The position numbers were made by a program, and so were the translations under genes. 64,000 bases of DNA from assembly GCF_008801605.1 (NCBI RefSeq), contig NZ_VZPJ01000002.1:248001-312000 (forward strand), written 5' to 3'. Under the pieces are notes generated by a model. It was not told the origin of the DNA. It was given only the letters and a program-made list of their open reading frames with translations, and ran no database searches. Below are positions 42,630-49,517 of the stretch, piece by piece; within the stretch, counting starts at the first letter, position 1; each line of letters starts with the position of its first letter. The stretch is from Pseudomonas brassicacearum subsp. brassicacearum (GTDB lineage Bacteria; Pseudomonadota; Gammaproteobacteria; Pseudomonadales; Pseudomonadaceae).

Positions 42630-42989
42630 CTAGCGTGGGTCGACGTTATCCAGCACTCGGTTCGCCAGTAATGAACTCATTTCGATCAACTGCTGGATGC
42701 CGAGGGCGATGTGGCGGCGGGGGCCTTCCAGGTCGAAGGCCAGGTTGCTGATCATCGCGTCGGCGGATGCCAGGTTTTCGCTGAGGTTGGCGAGCAGGCA
42801 TTCGTTGTCGGCGTTTTTTGCCACTGTGAATAGCTGGCCCGGTTTGGATGCATCTTCGGACTTTTCCGGTTTGGGTAGCAGGTAGTGATCCAAGACGCGT
42901 TTGGTGGTTTCGTCGTGCTTTTTGGCTTTGGATTTGGTTTGCGCGGAAGTGTTGTCCGTTTCCGGAGGGTTTGGAGTTATTTTGAACAT
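42630..42989 (-). CDS. DUF6124 family protein
   Basis: This soluble 119-residue protein is of a Pseudomonas-specific family with the typical start MFKITPNPPET. It has a charged Lys-rich N-terminal third (TKSKAKKHDETTKRVLDHYL) and a helical C-terminal half with NECLLANLSENLASADAMIS, LAFDLEGPRRHIALGIQQLI and ending LDNVDPR. No biochemical function is known to me. The ribosome site GAGG lies in a segment (GGATTCCAGC) that can pair with an upstream copy, so translation may be structure-controlled. A fossil of a second copy of its 3' end lies 830 bases upstream. Confidence 0.8.
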   Translation of the reverse strand: MFKITPNPPETDNTSAQTKSKAKKHDETTKRVLDHYLLPKPEKSEDASKPGQLFTVAKNADNECLLANLSENLASADAMISNLAFDLEGPRRHIALGIQQLIEMSSLLANRVLDNVDPR

Positions 42990-42991
42990 AA

Positions 42992-43079
42992 GCTGGAATC
43001 CTCGAGTTAGGCCGCGACCCTTTCCCTACTAAAAGAAGGGTGGCGGCTGTACGCAGGTTAGTAGACCGGGGATTCCAGC
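42992..43079 (-). promoter_or_regulatory. Structured leader of the DUF6124 gene with nested stems
   Basis: In the mRNA sense, GCTGGAATCC (43079-43070) can pair with GGATTCCAGC (43001-42992). Inside that stem, CTACTAA (43064-43058) can pair with TTAGTAG (43032-43026). The outer 3' arm directly overlaps the ribosome site and ends 2 bases before the ATG, so the stem would hide the start. This suggests RNA-level control (thermometer, sRNA or protein-dependent opening), which is inference. Confidence 0.5.
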
Positions 43080-43355
43080 ATTGCCGGCGCGCCGAAGCGC
43101 CCTGCGCACAGCCACCATCAAGGACAGGAATTGGAACACCTGCCTGAGTGGATAGCTCATGCATCTTGCGGAAAACCTCGGGCTACTAAACCCGACCACT
43201 GATGGGCAGTGGCAGGGAAACGATAGAACCCATGGGCAAGGCGCACAAGCGGACGGATTCTGGCGTAGTTGTAGGCAATGGCGCAAGGATTCGTAGCTTG
43301 GTGGAAGCGTTGCGGAGGGAGAATAAACAAGCCTTCGTAATGCCCAGGATTCGGG

Positions 43356-43441
43356 GCGAGGGAGCGTGCTCTCGCTCGGTGGCGCAGTGGTTTTTCTGTA
43401 GGAAGACGCCGGCTTTTTTTGGGCGGTTTTGCCGCCCAGCA
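43356..43441. repeat. Extended REP element, copy 1 (decayed)
   Basis: This segment, from GCGAGGGAGCGTGCTCTCGC through a GGAAGACGCCGGCTTTTTTT centre to GGGCGGTTTTGCCGCCCAGC, matches the element at 44000-44085 almost base for base apart from scattered changes. The GGGCGG...CCGCCC hairpin followed or preceded by T tracts could act as a terminator. Confidence 0.6.
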
Positions 43442-43458
43442 GGATTGTGGTGCTGCGG

Positions 43459-43520
43459 CTAGGGGGAAACGACATTGTCCGGCATTCGGCTCGTCAGCAA
43501 TGAATGAGTTTGAGCAGTCA
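43459..43520 (-). pseudogene. Fossil 3' end of a second DUF6124 gene
   Basis: On the minus strand this segment reads ...SLLTSRMPDNVVSP-stop, which aligns with the SSLLANRVLDNVDPR-stop end of the intact DUF6124 gene. The DNA match (for example GTGGTGCTGCGGCTAG shared at 42618 and 43447) continues past the stop into the REP-bearing flank. The upstream part of the gene is gone, so this is a remnant of duplication or of a deleted tandem copy. Confidence 0.65.
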
Positions 43521-43621
43521 TTGGACGTCGGGCGGGGAACCGTACGGTGAAAATCCTTAATGTTCTACAAGCCCATCCTAGCTCGTCCCGGAGTCTTGAT
43601 AGATCAAAAAACGATCGATTA

Positions 43622-43673
43622 TTAGCTCTAATGGCATGTTTAGCTGGACAGCTAAACATGCCATTAGAGCTAA
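43622..43673. repeat. Perfect palindrome with 25-base arms
   Basis: The left arm 43622-43646 (starts TTAGCTCTAATGGCATG) and right arm 43649-43673 (ends CATGCCATTAGAGCTAA) are exact inverted copies separated only by GA. No T tract follows on either strand, so it is not a standard terminator, and it is not a REP sequence. It lies in the gene-free stretch between the DUF6124 gene and the Rhs immunity gene. The outer 11 bases (ATTAGCTCTAA) also occur at 42371, next to the OLD island. Confidence 0.9.
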
Positions 43674-43933
43674 GGTATTGCACGTATAGGAAGTTTTGCT
43701 GCCGTCTCTGAACCAATCCGTATTTTGGTAGGGATCTTCGGAAGGACTCCTCGACCCGCAAGTACCAGAGGAGCTCATGGTGAAATTTTTAATTTTCTGC
43801 CCTAGGCGCAGTTTTTCTTCAGTGCGCCCAGAAAATCTTCATTTGAGCCGGTTTTGCGGATTTTTTCTTAACTCGCAGCACACCTTAAGGAGTTCGGGCT
43901 GGGCTTCACAGTGGAGAGCCTGCCGCCAATCTT

Positions 43934-44106
43934 TTGTGGAAGCGAGCTTGCTCGCGAAGGCGGCAGCACATACCAGGATTCAAGGTGTATGCAGACCGTG
44001 GCGAGGGAGCTTGCTCCCGTTCGGTGGCGCAGCAGTTTTCTGTAGGAATGCGCGGGTCTTTTTGGGGCGGCTTCGCCGCCCAGCGGGAGCAAGCTCCCTC
44101 GCCACG
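43934..44106. repeat. REP unit plus intact extended REP element
   Basis: A standard REP unit (TTGTGGAAGCGAGCTTGCTC) is at 43934-43963. From 43997 to 44106 a larger element begins GTGGCGAGGGAGCTTGCTCC and ends in its exact complement, GGAGCAAGCTCCCTCGCCAC. Between these lie a T-rich centre and the hairpin GGGGCGGCTTCGCCGCCCAG. The stretch 42990-44117 otherwise holds no gene I can support. Confidence 0.8.
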
Positions 44107-44117
44107 AGGATTTGTGT

Positions 44118-44741
44118 TTAACCTGCGCCTAGCAATTTGTTTGCAAGCGCCAAGTCGAACTGCTTGTTCCCAAATATGGATTTAGTCGTCAAGGCTTTCT
44201 TGAGCACATCCGAATCCAGGCTCAGATTATTTTTGTGCGCTGCAAAGACAATCGTCAGGAATGGAAACGCATAGTTATCCGGCTCGGCCAACACGTCATC
44301 GATTAATGCGGGGGAGCCAAGAACGCTGTGTTCTGCCTTGGGCAGGTAAAATTTTTCGAGCCGTTCGCTTATTTTTTTGACGGTTGCGCTGATGGCTTGA
44401 GGGGACGGGGTTCTGATGATGCCGCCCAGCTCGTCACCGAATTGTTTTGCTTCCTCCGACAAGGAGCTCTTCGACAAAAACGATGCGTTCAACAGCCGGC
44501 TCTCGTAGGGCGGGGATTGCTCTTTGCAGAAGCTAAAGGCCTCGCAGGTATAGATCTCCAACCCGGCGTAATAACCATCGGCCTTGGTCAGGTGTTGAAC
44601 GTAGATTTCCCCAAGTTTTTCCTTGGCAGCGAGCAGGCCAAGTTTGTTTTTGCTGGCCTTCAGGTCCAAGTGGGGTGAGGTGATTTGCTTCAGCGCCGCA
44701 AGTAGTTCCACTTCCACGTTTTTGCGAATTTCTTGGCTCAT
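44118..44741 (-). CDS. Probable immunity protein for the Rhs nuclease-type toxin
   Basis: This soluble, mainly helical 207-residue protein has no domain I recognise (starts MSQEIRKNVEVELLAALKQI; contains LGEIYVQHLTKADGYYAGLE and ends LALANKLLGAG). It starts 6 bases after the stop of the upstream Rhs gene on the same strand. That is where polymorphic-toxin immunity genes lie, and it has no other neighbour to explain it. As a cytoplasmic protein it would suit a nuclease toxin. The assignment rests on position only. The start at ATG 44741 was preferred over the overlapping GTG 44750. Confidence 0.65.
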   Translation of the reverse strand: MSQEIRKNVEVELLAALKQITSPHLDLKASKNKLGLLAAKEKLGEIYVQHLTKADGYYAGLEIYTCEAFSFCKEQSPPYESRLLNASFLSKSSLSEEAKQFGDELGGIIRTPSPQAISATVKKISERLEKFYLPKAEHSVLGSPALIDDVLAEPDNYAFPFLTIVFAAHKNNLSLDSDVLKKALTTKSIFGNKQFDLALANKLLGAG

Positions 44742-44746
44742 GGTAG

Positions 44747-47700
44747 TCACTTATAAATTAGAAGATTGAAGGTGGCGTTGTGCTGTGCGCCTTTGCCGCC
44801 TAGCGGTACGCCAGGCTTGCCTTTGGTATCAACCTTGAACGATCCCTTCGTACCGGCGGAGGGTTTGATCGTGCCTCCACCCAGATGTTGCGTGGTGTTG
44901 GCCGGCTTCGTCATGTCGAAGACTTTGGAGTCGGTCTGGTTGGGGGTGAGTTTCCCGGTGCCGTGCTTGACTTCAAAGACGTGCAGTTTTCCGCGTTGGT
45001 CTCTGGCGACGAAGTCGGCGCGAATGCGTTTCCCATTGACCTTCATGGTGACTTCCTCCGCGACGATCTTGAATTTGTTGCGCTTGAGATCGTTAAGCGC
45101 CTTGGTTCGGCCTTTATTGCCACTGACTGCGCTTTTGCAGGCCCATCCCCATGGGTCAATCCAGGTCAGGGGGTTCGGTGCATATTGGTAAAGGTTTAAT
45201 CCGCCCAGCAACCCAATCGGATCCGGCGTAGTAAACCGCCCCACATCCGGATCATAAAACCTGAACGTATTGAAATGCAGCCCGGTTTCCCGATCCAGGT
45301 ACTGCCCCTGGAACCGCAAATTCTGCTCTTCGATGTAATACGGCTCGCGCACTTCCTCCAGCGTATTGCCCCAGACCCGATACGTGGCCTGCCACACATT
45401 GTGTCCGTCGGCTTCGGTGAGTTGTTCCGGCAGGCCGTTGAGGTCGTTGTGGTAGTAGCGGATTTTTTGCAGCGGGCCGCTGCCGTCGACGCGGGCCAGG
45501 GGTTCGTAGCCGTCGTCTTCGTAGAGGTACAGGCTGGTTTGCTGGTGGCGGTGTTCCTGCAACAGGCGCAGGCCATCCCAGGTGAAGCGGGTTTCGCCCA
45601 GTGGGTAACCATTGTTGTCGTGCTCGGCCTTGGCGATGCGCCGGCCCAGCGGGTCGTAGGCCATTTTCACCACGCTGCCGTTGTCGTTGCGCACTTCAAT
45701 CAAGCGGCTTTCGGCATCGTAGGCAAAATGCTGCACGCCACGTTTGGCGCTGCGTTTTTCGATCATCCGGCCGAAGGCGTCGTAGCGGTAGCGCTTGTCC
45801 TGGTAGGTCAGCAGTTTGTTGTGCACCACCAATCCGGCGCCGGGCGCTGGGCCGTCCAGCAGGTTGGCGGCGGCGTCGTAGGTGAAGGTCTCGCGCTGGC
45901 CGTGCAGGCTGTCCTGGCTGGCGATGATGCGGCCGGTGGCGTCGTAGTGCAGCAACTGGCGCTGTTGTGCGGTGGATTGCTGGTCGAGTTTGCCGATGAG
46001 GTTGTCGGCGGGGTCGTACTCGAAGTGTCTTTGCACCGCCGCCGGCAACAGCGAGGGTTGGCTGCTGTGGCGGCGTTGCCGTGCGCGCAGGCGGCCGCTG
46101 CGGTCGTATTCGCTGCGGGTGTTGATCTGCCCTTGGGTGCGCAGCACTTCGCGGTGCAGGCGGTCGCGTTCGAAGTCGCTGATGACCTGGCCGTCGAGGT
46201 TGATCTGGTGCAGGTGGCCGCTGCCGTAGTACAGGCGGTTGACCCAGCGGCCATCGGGCAGTTGGGTCTGGATCAGGTTGCCGAGTTCGTCGTAGTGGTG
46301 TTGCAGGCTTCCGGCGGCGCTGTTTTCGGCGAGTAACTGGCCGAGGGCATCGTAGGCGAAGCTCAGGGTCTGGGCGTTGCCTTGCAGGTCGGTGAAGGTG
46401 ACGGCGGTGAGTTGGTCCAGCGGGTCGTAGCTGTATTCGGTACGGCCATCGTCGGTGACTTTGGCGATCAGCCGGCCCACGGCGTCGCGTTCCAGGCGAT
46501 GGACGGTGGGGGGCGGTGGGGCTTCGGGAACGAGCGCCAGGCCGGTGCCGTAGGGCGCGGGCATCGCCGTCACTGCCGCGACGTTGTCGAGGCGGTCGTA
46601 GTCGTAGCGCTTGGCGCTGCCGTCCAGGTCCTGCTGCTCGATCAACCGATCCCCGATATCCCAGGCAAACCGGTAGCTCTCGCCATTCTCGTTGGTCAGC
46701 GCTTGCAGCCGGCCGAAGCTGTCGTAGGCGAACTGCACCTGCCGGCCTTGGGCGTCTGTGCGTTGGCGGACCTGGCCGCGGCGGTTGTGTTGGTAGAGCG
46801 TGGTATGCCCGGCCGGGTCGGTGTAGCCGGTGAGTTGGCCGGCGGTGTCGCGCTGGTAGTGTTCGGTGCGGCCGTCCGGCAATTGGCTGCTGAGCAGACG
46901 CCCCTGGGCGTCGTAGCGGAATTGGGTGCGCTCGCCGAGGGCGTCGGTGATGATTTGCAGGTAACCGCGCGCGTCGTAGCTGAAGCGCGTCGGGTAACCC
47001 GAGCAATCGACGTGCTCCACCAATTGGCCGAACGGGTTCCAGCGCAGCTTTTTGCTTTTGCCGGTGGCGTCGATGATCTCCACGACCTGGCCGTGGGTGT
47101 CGTAGCGGTAGCGGGTGATGTGGCCCAGTGGGTCGGTTTCCTCCGTGCAGTTGCCGCGTTGATCGTAGCGGTATTTCCAGCTGTGGCCGGCGGCGTCGGT
47201 GTCCACCAGCGGCAGGGCCCAGTGTTCGAGCCAGAGGGTGGATTCGCTGCGGCCCAACGGGTCGGTTTCGCTTAGCAGGTTGCCGGCGTCGTCGTAGCTG
47301 AATTGGTACTGGCCGCCCTGTGGATCGGTAGCGCTGAGCAACTGGCGCTCATCGTTCCATTCGAACAGCCAGGTCTGGCCGAGGTTGTCAGTGAACTGGG
47401 TGATCTGGTGCTGGCTGTTCCAGTGCCGGGTGCTGACGCGTTGCAGGCTGTCGCTGATGCGGGTGATGCCCGCCTTGAGGTCATAGTCGAACTGGTAGGC
47501 GTCGCCTTCGTCGGTCCAGTGCCGGACCACGCGCCATTCCTGGTCGTCGATCAGGGCCCATTCGTAGAAGCAGTGCAGGCCGCTGGGCAACTGGTGCTCG
47601 ACCATCCGTTGCCCGGCGTCGTAGCTGAAGCGCCGTTGCACCTGGCCGGTGGCGTCGCGCACTTCGGCGAGGGTGTTGGCCGCGTCGTAGGCGTAGCTGA

Positions 47701-49153
47701 CCAGCACTTCCCGCGATTGGTCGGGGTAGAGGCGTTCGATGTGGGTGACGCGTTCGCCTTCGCGGATCAGCTCGACTTGCACCAGGTCGAAGGTGTCGCG
47801 CAGTCGCACCAGGCGTCCGGCGTCGTCGTAGTCGAGGTGGATGCGGTTGTCGTTGCGGTCGCCCAGTTGGCTCAGGCGCAGGTGCGAAGGGTTGGCTGGC
47901 GAAGGTTCGAACAAGCGGTACAGGCCGTCGTCGCTTTCGATCAGCAATTGCCCGTTCACATGACGGCGCACGGCCAGGCCTTCGCCGGCGCTGAACACCG
48001 CGCCGCCCAACGGGATGGAACCCATGTCGATGGGCCGGCCTTGTTCGTCGGTGTAGACCAGGGTTTCGCCGCCCTCGGGGTGGGGCAGGATTTCTACCTG
48101 GACTTCGTAGGCGACGCTCCAGCCGGCGCCGAACAGGCTGTCTTGGCGTTCGTCGCGGCTGTTGTACACGCGTTGCCAGTCAATCGGCAGGATGCCGGGC
48201 AAGACGAAATCCAGGTCCTCGTCACCGCCTAGCACCTTGGCCCCGGTAGCGGCATGCACCGGGTTCGACGAACCCAGGGCGGCGTTGGCGGCCGCGTTCG
48301 CCGCGCTGCTGACGGCCATGGACACCGCGCCGCCCACCAGCATGCACGGCAGTTTGCTGAAAAATTTGCCCTTGCCGCCCTTGAGCATCAGCAGCGCGGT
48401 GACCGCCAGGCCTACGCCCGGGGTCTTGCCGCTGCGGATCTCGCGCACCACCACCGAACCGCCGCCAATGGTCACGTCAGGGGAAATCAGCCCGGCCGAC
48501 ACCACGGTCGCATCGCAGGTGCTGCGGTCGCCGCTGCGCACGGCGGGCTGGCCGTTGATGGTGACCTTGTCCGAACCTTCGGCCATGAACTGCGGTGGCA
48601 TGGGTGGGTGCTTGGTGCAGATCACCAGGTCTTCCGGCCGGGTCTCCGTACCGGGGGCGGGCGAGGCGACAGTGGGGCGCCACATCTGCGAGAAGAAATT
48701 CCCGGCCATGTCCAGGTAACTGGGTTCTTCTTCCGGCTCGGGCATTTCCAGTTCGGTGCCGGCCGGTGCGACATGGGAAACAACAGCGCCGGCGGCGCGG
48801 GCCGAGGGGATGTTGTTGGTGAAGGTGTCCTTGGAGCCGGTGAGGATGTTGGCCTGCACCGTGGGCGGAAAGAGGGCGTTGCCGATGCCCTCGCATAAAT
48901 TGCTCAGGCCTTTGTCGGCCCCGGTCTTGCTCATGGCCAGGCCGACGATGGTGCCCACCACCAGGCCCAGGACGAAGCAACCCAGGCCGCCGGTGACAAC
49001 GGTGATGCCCGTGGCCGCGACCACGGCGGCGGTCGCCAGGGCGGTGATCGCGATGTTGGCCGCCACCTCCAATACGCCGCCAAGGATGTCGGCCATCATT
49101 GAGGTGTGGTTGAGTGCATCGCCCAGGCGGGCGGCCCAGAGCGCGTCAGACAT
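44747..49153 (-). CDS. PAAR-Rhs type VI effector with a PD-(D/E)XK-like nuclease tip
   Basis: This 1468-residue T6SS effector begins MSDALWAARLGDALNH and has two N-terminal membrane helices (about 24-75) that need an Eag chaperone. A PAAR-like domain follows (about 175-245, with GSDKVTINGQPAVRSGDRST and ISPDVTIGGGSVVVREIRSG). Then come many YD/RHS repeats forming the cocoon (about 300-1330), ending in the cleavage-type core DPIGLLGGLNLYQYAPNPLT. The variable tip, residues 1338-1468, contains RADFVARD (Asp 1380) and HVFEVKHGTGKLTPNQ (Glu 1394-x-Lys 1396). That is the D...ExK pattern of PD-(D/E)XK nucleases, so DNA or RNA cleavage in rival cells is likely. It is a paralogue of the next Rhs gene. 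Confidence 0.9.
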   Translation of the reverse strand: MSDALWAARLGDALNHTSMMADILGGVLEVAANIAITALATAAVVAATGITVVTGGLGCFVLGLVVGTIVGLAMSKTGADKGLSNLCEGIGNALFPPTVQANILTGSKDTFTNNIPSARAAGAVVSHVAPAGTELEMPEPEEEPSYLDMAGNFFSQMWRPTVASPAPGTETRPEDLVICTKHPPMPPQFMAEGSDKVTINGQPAVRSGDRSTCDATVVSAGLISPDVTIGGGSVVVREIRSGKTPGVGLAVTALLMLKGGKGKFFSKLPCMLVGGAVSMAVSSAANAAANAALGSSNPVHAATGAKVLGGDEDLDFVLPGILPIDWQRVYNSRDERQDSLFGAGWSVAYEVQVEILPHPEGGETLVYTDEQGRPIDMGSIPLGGAVFSAGEGLAVRRHVNGQLLIESDDGLYRLFEPSPANPSHLRLSQLGDRNDNRIHLDYDDAGRLVRLRDTFDLVQVELIREGERVTHIERLYPDQSREVLVSYAYDAANTLAEVRDATGQVQRRFSYDAGQRMVEHQLPSGLHCFYEWALIDDQEWRVVRHWTDEGDAYQFDYDLKAGITRISDSLQRVSTRHWNSQHQITQFTDNLGQTWLFEWNDERQLLSATDPQGGQYQFSYDDAGNLLSETDPLGRSESTLWLEHWALPLVDTDAAGHSWKYRYDQRGNCTEETDPLGHITRYRYDTHGQVVEIIDATGKSKKLRWNPFGQLVEHVDCSGYPTRFSYDARGYLQIITDALGERTQFRYDAQGRLLSSQLPDGRTEHYQRDTAGQLTGYTDPAGHTTLYQHNRRGQVRQRTDAQGRQVQFAYDSFGRLQALTNENGESYRFAWDIGDRLIEQQDLDGSAKRYDYDRLDNVAAVTAMPAPYGTGLALVPEAPPPPTVHRLERDAVGRLIAKVTDDGRTEYSYDPLDQLTAVTFTDLQGNAQTLSFAYDALGQLLAENSAAGSLQHHYDELGNLIQTQLPDGRWVNRLYYGSGHLHQINLDGQVISDFERDRLHREVLRTQGQINTRSEYDRSGRLRARQRRHSSQPSLLPAAVQRHFEYDPADNLIGKLDQQSTAQQRQLLHYDATGRIIASQDSLHGQRETFTYDAAANLLDGPAPGAGLVVHNKLLTYQDKRYRYDAFGRMIEKRSAKRGVQHFAYDAESRLIEVRNDNGSVVKMAYDPLGRRIAKAEHDNNGYPLGETRFTWDGLRLLQEHRHQQTSLYLYEDDGYEPLARVDGSGPLQKIRYYHNDLNGLPEQLTEADGHNVWQATYRVWGNTLEEVREPYYIEEQNLRFQGQYLDRETGLHFNTFRFYDPDVGRFTTPDPIGLLGGLNLYQYAPNPLTWIDPWGWACKSAVSGNKGRTKALNDLKRNKFKIVAEEVTMKVNGKRIRADFVARDQRGKLHVFEVKHGTGKLTPNQTDSKVFDMTKPANTTQHLGGGTIKPSAGTKGSFKVDTKGKPGVPLGGKGAQHNATFNLLIYK

Positions 49154-49237
49154 GCACGTTGCTCAGGCGGGTAGGGGGGCTGGGGAATGTGGGTTCAAGC
49201 AATTTGATGCCTTCCATTGCATCTGTGTCCTTGTGGG

Positions 49238-49516
49238 TTACGGCATGCTCATCAGGGCCATTCTCAGGCGCTTGATCAGTTTCGGGGTCTTGAGGCAATC
49301 GGCCGGGCGTTTGTTGCCCAGGGCGGGCACGGTCTGTTCCAGCCACCAGAACCCTTCCTTGAGCCCTCTTTTCCCGTAGAGCACGACGGCCATGTCGAGG
49401 TTGTCATCCATGGCCTTGGCCAGCGCGCGTGCGTTGTCGTCGAGGTAGTCCTCTTCGTACAACCGCACGAAATGCTGCCAATCGGCATCGCCGACGTATT
49501 CGTCTTCCAGTCCCAT
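49238..49516 (-). CDS. Immunity protein to the Rhs-RES toxin, DUF2384 (MbcA/ParS/Xre)-like
   Basis: This 92-residue acidic protein is encoded 1 base after the Rhs-RES gene. Its C-terminal half, with WWLEQTVPALGNKRPADCL followed by KTPKLIKRLRMALMSMP, follows the toxin-binding DUF2384 pattern of MbcA/ParS/Xre antitoxins (W-L...LG...P...L.T......L). Those antitoxins neutralise RES-domain toxins by filling the active site, and the toxin tip next door is RES-like. The N-terminal part is too short for a full Xre helix-turn-helix, so autoregulation is not expected. The start ATG 49516 gives MGLEDEYVGDADWQHF. Resemblance is by eye and needs a profile search. Confidence 0.7.
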   Translation of the reverse strand: MGLEDEYVGDADWQHFVRLYEEDYLDDNARALAKAMDDNLDMAVVLYGKRGLKEGFWWLEQTVPALGNKRPADCLKTPKLIKRLRMALMSMP

Positions 49517-49517
49517 T

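Noticed and set aside
43459..43761. A 100-codon frame running through the long palindrome as a gene
   Set aside because: Only its last residues resemble DUF6124; the rest crosses the palindrome and has no homology pattern, so I list it as a fossil end only.
49146..49346. A 66-codon frame overlapping the DUF2384-like immunity gene
   Set aside because: It begins inside that gene in another frame; only its last 24 codons are free, with no sign of selection.
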